From: Agelas oroides | Lineage: Eukaryota > Porifera > Demospongiae > Agelasida > Agelasidae | NCBI GenBank assembly: GCA_949130485.1 | Contig: OX422184.1 | Coordinates: 19,546,824 to 19,610,823 of the forward strand | DNA length: 64,000 nucleotides | Direction: 5' to 3' | Translations under genes and position numbers: made by a program | Shown here: in pieces, positions 9,993 to 21,179 of the stretch | Numbering within the stretch: position 1 is the stretch's first letter | Layout of the letters: every line of letters starts with the position of its first letter | Notes under the pieces: model-generated | The model's database searches: none | What the model was told of the DNA's origin: nothing | The model's input: the letters and a program-made list of their open reading frames with translations, nothing else

Positions 9993-12900
9993 TCATGACA
10001 GTTTGACATCTGCAATGCCTTTAGCAAGTTCAGTGAGTTCCACATCATGCAGCACTTCCACTAGTGTTCCCCAAGTAACTGGCTGTTTGCCTTTGCCAGC
10101 AATCCATTGCTCAAAGATCTCCAGATTGATCTCTTCAGCATCTTCCCTGTGTTTGCGAATAACAGTTCTCACCCGCGCCCCACTTTCATCTTCCAGAAGC
10201 AGAACACCAAACTGGTAGTATTTTATGCCAATCTCCTGGGGAATATTTATTCGTTTGCTTTTCCCTCGGAATCTTATCAGCTCTATCATGGTGGGACACT
10301 CACCTACAGAAACAATGACTTAAATAGCTATAGGTATAAATATAATTATAAATAATGCTGTGCAAAATTTCTAACATAATATATACATACTTGTTGCAGA
10401 GCCGTCCTGCAGTGGGGATGAATTAGCTTCTTCAACCTGTGAACTAGGAGTGGAGAGTGTCTGCTGTTCTTGTGCAGATGTTGCAGTCTGATCCTGAGGT
10501 CAACAAGGGTAGCATGCACTGAAAGCATACTTGCAATATAGGTGTATATTTAAGAAACTCACCTTTCCAAACCAGATGAAGTGGCTGGAAAGCAATCCAA
10601 TGGGTTCTTTTGATGAGCTGCACTCCATTACTGAGGGATTCTTTCCTTCACATATAGCAATGTGTGGAGTAGGTGTACACTGTGGTCGAGGGCAGTAGAA
10701 GCTTATGAGGGGTGTGGTCTTGCAGGTGTAGTTTCGAGATCTGATTACAACTGTGAGGCCATTCAGGATGTCTTCACGAATCTGTGAGCATACAGTGTGT
10801 ACGGGAGGGTGCATCTTACTGGCTGAGCAATCATATTGTACCTCAAAGTATGTTGGCCATGCAACCATTGTGACCTTATCAAGATCATGGCCAACTCGAA
10901 AGTCGATTTTGTTTCGGTACAGTGTTGCTCCATGTGGTATCTTCCATTTTAGAGCGGAGCTCTTGTGTTGAGATTGCTGCAAGAGATATACTATCAGGGC
11001 TGAGAAAACACCAACTGGGCTGTAGCCACATTCAAAGCTGATGATCAGTGGAGGGTAGGGGAGTGAGTGAAATGCGGTATCGTCGAGATCCTCCACTTGG
11101 AGGACACAAGGCATGAAGTATTCATCATGGCCAGCTTCATGGACTGGCACCAGGATGTGGAGATACTCAAGTAATTTCACTAGCTTCTCGGGTGGGAGGA
11201 GGTCATTTGAACATTTCGATGTTGCTAACTGCTGAAACTCTTGTAACGAGAACTTTCCAGTCTTCTTAAACTTCTGGGTTCCAGCTTGACCAACCTTTTC
11301 AAACGTGAATGTGTGGACTATGATGTTGGTGATGGCATCAAACAGGATCTGGAGATCACAGATTATTAGATTCTTCACCTCTTTCACATCGGGGTAATAT
11401 CTAACCATCCACATTTGGTGCAAAAATCGAAGTGCTTTTTTCAGCTCTTTCTTAGAGGTTATGCCATAGCACTTGGCTATCTTCTGGCAATCTTTCATGG
11501 TAAGAATCTTTACACCTGCTTTGCGAAGAGCGATTTCAAACAGAAGCCATGGAGCAGGAAGTGATAGTCGAGGAAATCTTTTGTGAATGATGTCTTCCAG
11601 GACTCTGCGCAAGGTTTGGACATCCCTGTCTTGGGTGTTATCAAGAGGAAAAATTAGCGTACTTGGGAAGGGGTAGTGTACCATATTCTTCTCAAAGTAC
11701 TCAGCACTCTCAACTTTCTCCTTTAGTGATCTCTCAGCTGCTTGAATGTCATCTTCTGTGGCTCTATCTTTGTGAGTGCCAACGAGCAGTGCTACAGAGC
11801 CACAAAGGGTGGGATCAGTTGTGTCAGATCCATAGCAGGCAACTGTTGCAAGACTCTGGAAGAGGACATCCTCAACAGTGCAGCTTGCTGTGTATGGCTG
11901 TGATTTTGTGCCATCTGGACTAACATATTCAACTTGGTACCTTTGCTTCAGCTTCTCGTGGAGCTTGAATAGAAGCATGGAGATAGAATGACCACTAAGG
12001 AGGGCTGGGAGGATTTCCTGAAATTCAGGCTGACCACCTGTATCAATGAAGTGGACGGTGGTAGCATCTTCCAGAGAGGCATGTAATTTATCCCACGACT
12101 TAGTAAGCAGCTCATCAAACAGCTGATCTGGAAGTGTAACACTGACATTAGCTGCAGTGGCTTCAGAGGCCTCTAGCTGTGGATTTGTACTTAGGGAAAG
12201 TGGCGGGTGGTTGCTAGCTCCAGACGATGAGGGGTTAGTTGGTCTCCCTTTGAATGCTCGAGTGATATGATCGAGCACAGAAGCTAGTCGAGATTTTGAC
12301 TTGAGATCCCCAGCTGCCTGCAGGATAGCACTGACCAAATTGAGTGATTCATCATCCAGCGATAGCACTGTCCATTGGCTACCAGAGACCATGCCCGATG
12401 ATCTGGGTAGCTCACTGATGGTGACTTTGAGTGATGGCTCAACTACTCCAGTACTGGGTGATATCTCCAGAAGTTGTAGAATACGACCGAGAAGCCTTTC
12501 CTTTGTGGTAGTTTTGCCAGCACGAGGGAGGCCATTCATCACAATGGTGACCATTCGCTGGTGCAGCTGACCCCTTTGCTGTATCACCCTCATGCATAAC
12601 TCCAATCTTTCTGGAGCACCACCTGTGCAAGAATTAACAAATTCTGAACAAGGATATGATGACTACAGGTATTGCTGCCAAATTAATTAAATGGGTTTAC
12701 TTCACATGCATGCACCATAAAATGTCTAATAATTTCTACGCCCTTTTAAATCTGAGAAAAAATGGTAATTTACGTACTCTAATTGATTCGCACACATAAC
12801 ATATTATTTTATTATTCGTACAGCAGAAATGCGCTTGGGCGCAAGCACTATGGCATGGTGCAAATATGGTGAGATGGTGTTTCCAACATCCAGAAATGCA

Positions 12901-13674
12901 AACAAACACACTCCTTTGGCTCTTGGTTCTGATCATATGGCCAGGGACAATGTCAAATAAGCTGGGGAGCAATTCAGTAACTTGAATTCAGATCCCGCTT
13001 CCTATAAACATTAGTCTCATGAATCCTCATGAGACTAATGTCCAGTGAATACTGCACAGCATTTAATGAAAGTTCATAACTCACTCTTAAATGTCACCTG
13101 GAAGTGTTAGTGTGACTAATGTTCTCATGCAAAGTGTAAGTTGTGGAGCCTCAAAACTTGTTCACCCAGTGTAGGCAGATATATGCATTGTAGATAGAAG
13201 CTAAAGGTACTTGTTACTAGCTGTTGTACATATTAATAGGAAGCTGAGGCTAGATACGTACCTGTATAAGTTCTTGATCGGTTACCATTATGTTAAAAAC
13301 TTGCATAGGCTTTTCTTCTATTAGAATATGTAAATTACTGAGTATTCCAAGAAACATGGGTGTAAATTAGTTAAAATTCTGAAAATATTAGAAACTATAA
13401 GGCATATTACTACACCACAAGATAAGCCATTAACCACAACATTTGCTGATGCAGCTGACCCCTGCACTGTATTGCCCTCATGCATGCATGATTCCAATCT
13501 TGCTTTAAAAATTCCTAGGGTGATAAAAGTGATATGTTTACTTTTTATAGGTGTAGGAGAGAGAGAGAGCAGGTCATCTGTAATCATCCCCATTGAGCTG
13601 GGATTAGTGAGGACATCATGCATATTTTCAGGAAGTTTGACATCAAAGTAATCTTTAGATCCGAGTGGACCCTT
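9993..13674 (-). CDS. Roc/COR-like P-loop GTPase with C-terminal Death domain (5' end incomplete)
   Basis: Four minus-strand exons join in phase with GT/AG introns: 13674-13542, 12622-10563, 10493-10391 and 10303-9993 (stop), about 868 residues plus any missing 5' exons. The main exon has a P-loop GLPRAGKTT, a G3-like IDTGGQPEF and a G4-like VGTHKDR. A COR-like winged-helix region follows (RFPRLSLPAPWLLFEIALRK). The last exon reads as a Death domain (IPQEIGIKYYQFGVLLLED, then EEINLEIFEQWI and PVTWGTLVEVL). This layout suggests a ROCO-type signalling switch recruiting Death-domain partners, perhaps in innate immunity or cell death (inference). The exon at 13674-13542 supplies a phase-1 A that completes Ser with the next exon. 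Its start is an acceptor, so the initiator Met lies upstream and was not found. Confidence 0.78.
13006..13040. repeat. Perfect short hairpin
   Basis: ACATTAGTCTCATGA, a four-base loop, and its exact complement. No function assigned; it lies in the intron of the GTPase gene. Confidence 0.7.
13421..13515 (-). pseudogene. Decayed duplicate of the start of the main GTPase exon, inside its own intron
   Basis: On the minus strand the sequence reads ARLES in one frame and CMRAIQCRGQLHQQM in the next. It parallels ERLELCMRVIQQRGQLHQRM at the start of the real exon (12622 downward) and then decays into stops before a P-loop. It sits between the upstream exon (13542-13674) and the main exon, so it is probably a relic of a local exon duplication that is skipped. 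Confidence 0.6.
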
Positions 13675-13699
13675 CTGTTAATGTTGACTCAGGGAGTTA

Positions 13700-13826
13700 G
13701 TGTAAGAATATCAACTCCCAGAATGTCAACTCCCAAAATATCAACCCCTGAAACGTCAACTTCTCAAAATGTCAACTCCCAAAATGTCATCTCCCAAAAT
13801 GTAAACTTCGCAAAATTTAATTTTAA
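13700..13826. repeat. 15-bp tandem repeat, about 8 units
   Basis: Units of the type AAAATGTCAACTCCC repeat with a 15-bp period and drift toward the right end. The repeat lies just upstream of the first identified exon of the GTPase gene. The plus-strand frame is open only because the period is a multiple of three. Confidence 0.85.
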
Positions 13827-13840
13827 AAAGGTTTCATGAG

Positions 13841-14520
13841 TAGCATCACCTCAGTGGCAGCCTGTTTCTTCTTGAAGACACCTTTTAGCTCTCAGATGTT
13901 TGGTAAGGCTTTTGTACTACCGTATTTCTATATAGTAGCCGCAGCAGCGTCTGATCAAAGAAACACGCTATTTCTCTTCAATCTATTGTGCCAGCCTTCT
14001 AGGCAACTATTGTTGTGTGAGTCATCGCAAGACTATGGCAACATCCTCATCTCTGTTGATCAGCTCGGAGCATGAGAGGGAAATGTGCCGGAGTGCCATC
14101 TTGATGAGCAGCGTGGTGTTGTTGGTGGCTTGTTCTAGTGCAAGTACTTTGTGTGCTACATTTCTGTTAGCTAGCTAACTAGCACTCCGACAGTAACTAG
14201 CTTACTTAGTTCTGTGATAATGTAAACAATAGTGTTAAGTACGATTACATGGTTTCTTCAAGTCCAACCAGAATTTTACACCTCAAAATAGCAGTTACTT
14301 GACAATACTGCATACTTGTATTAGAAACGAAAACGCTCAAAGCAAGGAGACCATTTACAATTTAGCACCACCTTTCCACACTTGTTGGTAAATTAAAGAT
14401 TCATTTCTGGGGTAGGTGTACTATGGCACTAACTAGTATGTGCTAAGATTGGCTGTCCAATACTTCTCTGGCCTGGGTATTACATGTACATTACGTATTT
14501 CACACAAATAGTACGACAAA
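13841..14520. other. No gene recognised
   Basis: Only short open frames without recognisable motifs. Missing 5' exons of the GTPase gene could lie here but none could be supported. Confidence 0.3.
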
Positions 14521-14791
14521 GGCATATGTGGCAGTCCCATGTAGAAATCGAAGGTTATTCCATCGCGTATTTCGATCGCACTGCTGTGTTTGAAGCGCCA
14601 TATCGCTGAACTTCCATTAAGGGCAGAGCTCATACGTGCTTCGTAGATGCATGAATATCTAATGAATCCACGAAGCGCATATGAGCCCCGCCCTTAACGG
14701 AAGTTCAGCGATATGACGCTTTCAACGCAGCGATGCGATCGAAATACGCGACGGAATAACCTTCGATTTCTACACGGGACTGCCACATATG
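14521..14791. mobile_element. Palindromic MITE with TIR CATATGTGGCAGTCCC
   Basis: The element is a nearly complete palindrome with arms of about 120 bp, starting CATATGTGGCAGTCCC and ending GGGACTGCCACATATG. The arms contain TCGATCGC, GGAAGTTCAGCGATATG and GAGCCCCGCCCTTAA motifs. A second, more diverged copy lies at 55240-55497. Confidence 0.85.
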
Positions 14792-15432
14792 AATATTTAA
14801 TAAGATGACGTAACAGTTTCGAACTAACCATTAGCCTGCATGGCTTTAGGTCGCTTCTGCTACTCTAGCTCGGTTCGACATGCTCAATCCAGCTAGCCAT
14901 TTAGTCTCGCGGACCCTCCTTACAATTTGCTGTCATACAGCTCAAAAATACACGTCTTAGAGTGGATGCAATCAAACAAGCCACACCTACATGTATGACC
15001 ACACTTACTAAAAACGAAGCATCAAATGTCAAACGTTGCACGTTGTACTAGACACTAAGCATCTTTGGAGAAGCCAGAAGGGGGTGAAACCACTGGGTGC
15101 AGACTGTGTAAACACCGTGGTTGCATGCTGAATACTGAGTTTACACACCCTGACCAACCCCCCCCACAAACCAGAACCCACTGCCGACCAGGAGCAGAAA
15201 ATTAATTTTCTGTGGCCAAAGATCAGAGTTGGACAAGCTTACAGACCAGCACGGACCATCCGTGTCACGTATGGTTATTAAACATTGCAAGATCAACATG
15301 GCGACGGCTCTCGAAGTCCATTTTTGTACCTGTCCTATCGTGGGAATTAGAACCTGTAGGAGCGCCATATTCGTTTCATGGATAGTTGAGGTAGAATCCT
15401 ACTGCTCCTGCGTATCGGTGGCACTGGGAAGC

Positions 15433-15901
15433 AGGGCCGTAGCCATCAAATTTGGAGTGGTCAGGTTGTAGTGCATACGTAAGCACGCAACAGCTAGGGG
15501 GGTCTGGGGGCATGCCCCCCCCCAGAGAATTTTTGGAATTTAGAGGCTATGAGGTTGCTTCTGAGACCATTTTTGGGAAAAAAAACGATGCTTCTCGGAC
15601 GACAGAGTTTTACATGCATGAACATCTGCCCGTTGCGCCATATAGCACTGCATGGTTTTGGCTTTCCGATCGTTCGCTAATCTCACAAGCCACACCCTTC
15701 GCCGATCGTTCGGTTGGAAGAACGGAAAATTGTTGAAAGACTCGGTCTTTCGCACTGTTCGCAGCCATCTCGTATTATGTTGCAACATGTCACCATGCTG
15801 TGTGCGTGCCATGGGCGTTTGCCGAGCATTGGCCCTATTTGGCGAGGGAAAAAGTGGTCCGGTTGAAATCGGACTAACCGGACCAGTGGATACGGCCCTT
15901 G
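15433..15901. mobile_element. Probable hAT-like MITE with TIR AGGGCCGTAGCC
   Basis: CAGGGCCGTAGCC near 15433 and GGATACGGCCCTTG near 15887-15900 are imperfect inverted termini of a type widespread among animal hAT-like MITEs. The interior contains GGTCTGGGGGCATGCCCCCC, a motif also present near 40640. No target duplication was recognised. Confidence 0.5.
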
Positions 15902-15929
15902 ACTTCATAGCAAGAACAAGTTAAATGCA

Positions 15930-16640
15930 GAGTGTGATAAACACGACCTGGAGAAAAGTACTTTGAGCAGTTGTAGCTCCAAAAACGCAACAAGCTATGA
16001 AGCTCGGACTTGCGTTGAATGAAATTAGAAAGACGGGCGATTCCAGTGATATCCATTTGTGGGGCATTGATTTTGGAACTACAGAGCTTTGAAAGTTGAC
16101 TAGATTTGACAAGCATGAAAATAGGGTCCAGTTTAGCAGCCCATATCTTCTGTTCAGATTATGCTATTGTGACGGGACTTGCACCATAATGATGTCCTTT
16201 CCATGTACGTTGTGATAATTTCCATATTGTTGGTGACACCCCATACAACTTTGGAACAATGCAGCTTTGAAGTTGGCTATATTTATGGAAGATCAAAAGA
16301 TCAGTAAAACTCAATTACCCATATCTCCTTGACAATAATGACAATGGTGATGGAACTCACACCACAATGATGCCCTTTCCATGCGCTTTCTATGATATAA
16401 CATTGTTGGTGGTACCCCCTACCAATTTGGAGCTATATGGCTTTGAACTCAACCATGTTCTTGCAACATCAAAATATGGACAAAATTCAACTGCTCATAT
16501 CTCCTCAACACAATGGTGATGAGACTTTCATCAAATGATCTGCATTCTGTGTACTTTCTGATGATCTCTGTTTTGTTGGTGACACCCCATGCCCCATACC
16601 TTCATTCTAGCTTTTGAAAGCTTGGATTACATTTTTCGTG
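15930..16640. repeat. Degenerate tandem repeat with ~178-bp period, about 4 units
   Basis: Landmarks recur at similar intervals: CCCATATCTTCT near 16139, CCCATATCTCCT near 16318 and CTCATATCTCCT near 16495; TTGTTGGTGACACC and variants near 16226, 16403 and 16575. An earlier related unit is seen at about 16050-16103. Identity between units is low to moderate, so the array is old. No coding capacity. Confidence 0.75.
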
Positions 16641-16867
16641 TAAGCTGTTAAGGCATCATGTGGACTAGTCAGGACATGAGGCCGGGCCTGGTAAGCTGTC
16701 AAAGCCTGGATATGAAGCTTTATAGCGAAACAAAAAGCGCTAAAATCGGACGATGTATGATAGCAGTGTCTTACCTACATATTGTTGATAGTCTTGTGTA
16801 TTGCCCTCTGGCCTGCTGCCTGGGCCAGGCAGAGACTCGCAGAAATGGTGTGCGCTAGTCTCATTCC

Positions 16868-17110
16868 CAGTGCAACTGCAGTAATTTGTGGTCTCAGAAC
16901 GAGATACGTGTGCGCATGTGCACATAATTAGAAAATGGGGTTCAGTTGAGGTTATGAAGACGCTGAGTGTTGTGTGCTGTGACAAGAGGCAGTTTGATGG
17001 TAAAACCACGGTCAGTACTCGAACCAATCAGCACTTTTGCTACCGCACACTTTTGAGTTTAGCTGTCTTCCGCGAGGCTTTTGGGCAACTCTAAGTCTCG
17101 CTGCTCAGAG
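16868..17110 (+). repeat. Diverged copy of the exon-carrying repeat module
   Basis: GAACGAGATACGTGTGCGCA, then TTAGAAAATGG, GTTATGAAGACGCTGAGTG, and finally TTTAGCTGTCTTCCGCGAGG match the modules at 43881-44843, 49474-50418 and 51962-52850 in the same order. The donor position has GGTCAGTA instead of GGTGAGTA. It is shorter and older than the other copies. Confidence 0.65.
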
Positions 17111-17181
17111 CATTTTGCCTCATGCTGGAAATAAAGGAATTTAGAAGTTATGAGGCGAAAATAGAGGAAAGTGAAAAGGCT

Positions 17182-17281
17182 GGCAGCCGCCGGGAGTCGA
17201 ACCCAGGACACCTCTGGCTTGAGCTGCCAGTGCTCTGCCACTGAGCCACGACAACCAGTTGCCGTAGCTCAGTGGCAGAGG
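17182..17281 (-). repeat. tRNA-derived sequence (pseudo-tRNA or SINE head) with an inverted half copy
   Basis: On the minus strand 17256-17182 has an A box (TGGCTCAGTGG), a B box (GGTTCGACTCC), D, anticodon and T stems of normal size and a mostly paired acceptor stem. The anticodon loop (AGCTCAA) lacks the invariant U33, so I do not call a functional tRNA. Directly abutting it at 17258-17281 (plus) is a second 5' half, GTTGCCGTAGCTCAGTGGCA, giving a head-to-head palindrome. Just downstream (about 17303-17325) GGTCTTCAGAGGAGACATAC recurs near 27060, suggesting a SINE-type tail. Confidence 0.6.
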
Positions 17282-17847
17282 AAACAAAAAAAAACAAATA
17301 AAAGGTCTTCAGAGGAGACATACCATCATGAATAACAAGACACACCTTCACCTGCTTGTACTTGCTAGGTATGCATGTATCATTAGCCTGAAGCACTGCA
17401 GCCAGAACTCCGCTTAGTAAACAACCCTCAATAGTAGATATCTACTACAGAATGGACACTTTCTATAATGCTGACTGTCCTGCTATTCACTTAAATACTT
17501 AGACAACCATGGAATAGCAAAGATAGACATTTGGACGAGTCATTTGTTATGTGAGTGGCAAGTGAATGAACATATTACATGCATGGACATGCGTGGACAG
17601 TTAATTAGATCCGTTAAGAACACAAAACTCATTACAGCGTTCCTCTCGCGATCCAAGCTTTTCATTTACTTACTCATCTGTATCAAAAATAACAAACACG
17701 TAGCCAGTCAAGAACACCAAAATAATTTTGTGATGCAGATGAGTAAATATCAGGCTTGGATGGAAAGGTGATTGCTGGAATGTGCATTTGGATTGTTAAC
17801 CAATCTGTTCATAAAATTCACTGTCTGTGCTGTAATGTGTTCACTCA

Positions 17848-18043
17848 CCTGAAACTCAGGTAGCAAATGGCTAGTTGAAACCTTTTTCCTAGTGATATGC
17901 GGTGCCTGTCTAAGTACTGGAGTCCTGAACATTTGCAAAGCGGAAAATGTACTGTTTGCTGCCCCAGACAACGAACACATGTGCAAAATTTGGGGAACCC
18001 TCCCTACATAGTGGAAACTGACATCATTCAAAGTGTGCTCCAT
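17848..18043 (-). CDS. Exon-like open frame ending at a splice donor, unknown product
   Basis: From ATG at 18043 the minus strand is open through LHMCSLSGAANSTFSAL and THLLPEF-type sequence and ends PEFQ at a consensus donor GTGAGTG. I do not recognise it and found no partner exon. It could be a first exon or chance. Confidence 0.25.
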
Positions 18044-18844
18044 TATTGTATACTGTAAGTATTTAAAAAACTGGACTGTGGCAAAGGCCTGACAGTGAGG
18101 TTGTATAATTGAGTAACAAACCTTTCCTTAATTAACTCTTTAGGGCCGATAGAGGATTTATCCGCACAACTAACGTAGTACCGTTTTGTGGCTTCTTACT
18201 CGGCAGCAAATTATGTGACAAAGAACTGAATTATTGCTGGTAATTTGTTAGTGAATTCACTCTCTCAAACTGTTGTAATAAAGGTACTAGGCATTGGAAC
18301 AAACAGCTGTTTCGACAGAGCTAATTTTCCAACAAGAATATCGCTCGAACAGTACAAGTAGGAAGGCTTACTTTGCCTTAGTTTTATATTTACCTGGAGT
18401 AACGCGCCCAATGTGAGTTACTGTAACCCGCAGCAAGGCTAGCAGCGGCGTTGGACAGTAAAATAGATCGTTAATTCTACAAAGCTGTGACTAGCGCACT
18501 TACCGCGAGGCTATCTCGATGATTGCCCCACCCCTTGCACCCCACCTCTTCCTGCCTAGGATAACGATCATTACAAATAACTACCGGGACATACCCCAGA
18601 GGTTTAGGCAAGCTGTAACTACTGCCATAGGGCACAACAGAGATTGCTTACGCACAGTACAATTGTAAGCAGCTACCGTATGGCCGGAAAATTTGGCGGG
18701 GAATTTAATTTGGCGGTTTGGCGGATTTGTAAGAGCACTGCCAAATTAAATTCCGCCAATATTTTTCCATGATGTCATTTGGTGGGTGGGGTCTGGAAAC
18801 TTCTCACCACGAGTGTCAGAGTACAAGTGAAGCTAGCTTCGAAG

Positions 18845-19249
18845 ATGGCGTTGTACAAGTACTTTACCAGAAAGTGCCTGACATACCCTACGAAAGTCCC
18901 CTCTCTTTCAGACAAAGAAGTCGAAAAAACAAATGCAGAAGTGAAGCGTGTGCTAGAAGAGGATACCTCTGGCTGCAGCAAGTACAATGATATACGCCAG
19001 AAGAAAGAGCACAGATTGGAAAGTTCGCCGCTGAACATGGACCCGCAAAGGCAGTCAGACATTTCTCAAAGGAAAGTTCCAGAAACAATGGCCAAGAAGG
19101 CTCCTCAGGTGATCTACAAGGGAAAAACCAGCGATGCCATCCAAAAGTACCAGTTCCTGAGGGATGGGATATTTGGTACAGTGAAAATGAAGAGCACTGA
19201 AGTGCTTAACCCTCGGCACGTAGTATTAACGCAGAGTCACAGGACATAG
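18845..19249 (+). pseudogene. pogo/Tigger-like transposase, N-terminal part
   Basis: Starts MALYKYFTRKCLTYPTK at ATG 18845. About 130 bp later the family-typical block YTPEERAQIGKFAAEHGPAK (helix-turn-helix DNA-binding region) is found in a different frame, at about 18991-19070. So at least one frameshift is present. The reading frame ends at 19249 and the DDE core does not follow directly. The block is one I associate with sponge pogo/jerky-like transposases. Confidence 0.6.
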
Positions 19250-19456
19250 CTAAGTAGGTGAAGGAAATTCATGTGGTATGATGGTACACTAGATAGCTAG
19301 CTGAAACTACACAAAGTCGTACAAGATAACAGTGTCCCAAGTTGTCCTAGTATCCCTTTATCTTGCCCCAACAAACCCCTTCCTAATGTAGTGAGCATGT
19401 GTAGTGAGTAGGGAATGTGTGGGACATTCCCAGCGCGGTAATCCTGGATATGTACC

Positions 19457-19562
19457 ATGCCTGTACATACATACTGTAGCCGCAGTATTGACCCGATGCA
19501 TGTACATACATATTGCAGCACTATTGACCATGCATGTACATACATATTGTAGCAGTATTGCC
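19457..19562. repeat. ~36-bp tandem repeat, 3 units
   Basis: ATGCATGTACATACATATTG followed by CAGCACTATTGACC-type sequence occurs three times with spacing of about 35-38 bp. Confidence 0.75.
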
Positions 19563-19565
19563 CAT

Positions 19566-20342
19566 ATATGCCTTCAAACCGAACGAGGACCGATTTCGCC
19601 AAGAACGTTTCGTTCAAGAGTTATGCTGCGATTCGTTTGCCACGGCGAGCGCTAGTCGGCCATATTCTAGTCTGTGAACGAGTTCACGCGCCCTGGTCTA
19701 GTCTGGGATCCCGGGAGTAATGCGGCGCTGCGCTGCACTCCCAGGATCCCAGACCAGGGTGCGTGAACTCGTTCTCAGACTACACTGTAAAAACATTTGG
19801 GTTGTTTCAACCAGTTTATAGGGTTGTCTGAGTTGCACACATGTATGTAGGAGTAATGCTGAACTATCACTGAGAAATTTGTTGAACAAATTATACATAA
19901 TTAGCCTGCTTTGATATGACATACTAGATAGTAAGGACAAATTGAGCAATTTGTTCAAGAAATCGAGCTATGCTTTGATGTGACATTACATAGGAAGGAA
20001 CAAATTTGTAACGTCACATGCCAATTTCTTGAACAAATTGCTCAATTTGGTTCACATTTATATGGTATGTCACATCCAAGCAAGCTAATTTCTTACATTT
20101 TGTTGAACAAATTGCTTATTTGTTTGAAATGTGATATTTTATAGAATTATCATTACTCCTCTGTACATGTGTGCAACTCAGACAACCCTTAACAGGTTGA
20201 AACAACCCAAAAATTTTTACAGTGTAGAATATGGCCGAATAGCGCTCGCCGTGGCAAACGAATCGCAGCATAACTCTTGAACAAAACGTTCTTGGCGAAA
20301 TCGGCTCAATTTAAACACATCCTCGTTCGGTTTGAAGCCTAT
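19566..20342. mobile_element. Three concentric or nested inverted-repeat elements
   Basis: The outer arms are 19566-19668 and 20226-20342 (TTCAAACCGAACGAGGACCG and its complement). Within them 19669-19782 is a hairpin element with AGTCTGTGAACGAGTTCACG arms. Next, 19782-20224 is a MITE with ACACTGTAAAAA termini and ~75-bp arms (GGGTTGTCTGAGTTGCACAC). These insertions separate the two halves of the pogo-like transposase. Confidence 0.8.
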
Positions 20343-20394
20343 CTGCGTCCAAACTTCAGAGATTTAGCCGCCAGGTGAGCCAAGCTAGTTGTAA

Positions 20395-20405
20395 CAGACA
20401 GACAC

Positions 20406-20441
<36 letters not shown>
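20395..20441. repeat. (GACA)n microsatellite
   Basis: Some ten tandem GACA units, one interrupted by ACAC. Confidence 0.95.
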
Positions 20442-20443
<2 letters not shown>

Positions 20444-20483
20444 GAAGTACTATAACCCTCGCTGCGCATGCGCGCCGAGGGTT

Positions 20484-20962
20484 AATCACTGGTCCAATGA
20501 AGAGACGATGTAGCGATACATTGAGAAGGTCATCGTTCCTTTCATTGTTCACAAGAGGGAAGCCTTAAAGCTTGAGAAGACCTAGCAATGTTCGATGGCT
20601 TTTGAGGCCAGACCACACCTGATATTCTGTCTCTCCTTGAAAAGCACTGCATCATTGCTGTTCTAGTTCCAGCGAACTGCACTGACAAGTTGCAACCTAT
20701 GGACGCCTCCATCAATAAGCAAATGAAGGATGAGATGAAGAAGCGGTTCCAAGTCTGGTAAGCTGACGAAGTCCAGAAGCAGCTGAAGGATGTTCCAGTG
20801 AACCAAGTGAAAGTCGACTTGACAGCGGCAGTTACCAAGGACAAGTGTACGAACTGGATAGTATCTCCCTGGCAAGCCCTTCAAGAGTGACCTGATCTGG
20901 CAATCAATGGATTCTGAAAAGCTGGGATACTAGATGCCATCAATTCCGTTACCGAGGACTAA
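20484..20962 (+). pseudogene. pogo/Tigger-like transposase, C-terminal DDE part
   Basis: Plus-strand pieces in family order: NHWSNEETM and YIEKVIVPFIVHKR in one frame; then MFDGF, GQTTPDILSLLEKHCII and VPANCTDKLQPMDASINKQM in another, with FDGF and NCTDKLQPMD holding the expected second and third catalytic Asp residues. It ends AGILDAINSVTED before a stop. At least four stops or shifts make it non-functional. The segment bearing the first catalytic Asp is missing between 19249 and 20484. Confidence 0.75.
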
Positions 20963-21179
20963 GCTATCTTACATTATGTTTCTCCCTTACTGTATATGTT
21001 TATCTCTATTGGTTTGTATCATACTTGTGTAACTATATGTAACATGCGATCATTACAATGATGTCATAATAATTACATTATACAATGTAGACTACAGGGT
21101 ACATGTACACTGATAAAGGTCTACACAGATGGAAAAGGGGTGAGATACAACTGTTCACAGCATCTAACTAGGTGATGTC

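Noticed and set aside
9793..9996. Hydrophobic ORF with FFLWFLFFLFF on the minus strand
   Set aside because: Encoded by an A-rich low-complexity run next to a TIR end; no conserved motif.
11663..12570. Plus-strand ORFs opposite the GTPase exon
   Set aside because: They overlap a long, domain-bearing minus-strand exon and have no recognisable motifs, so they are frame shadows.
17182..17256. Functional tRNA gene
   Set aside because: A and B boxes are present but position 33 is not U and the acceptor stem has a mismatch, so it is called tRNA-derived only.
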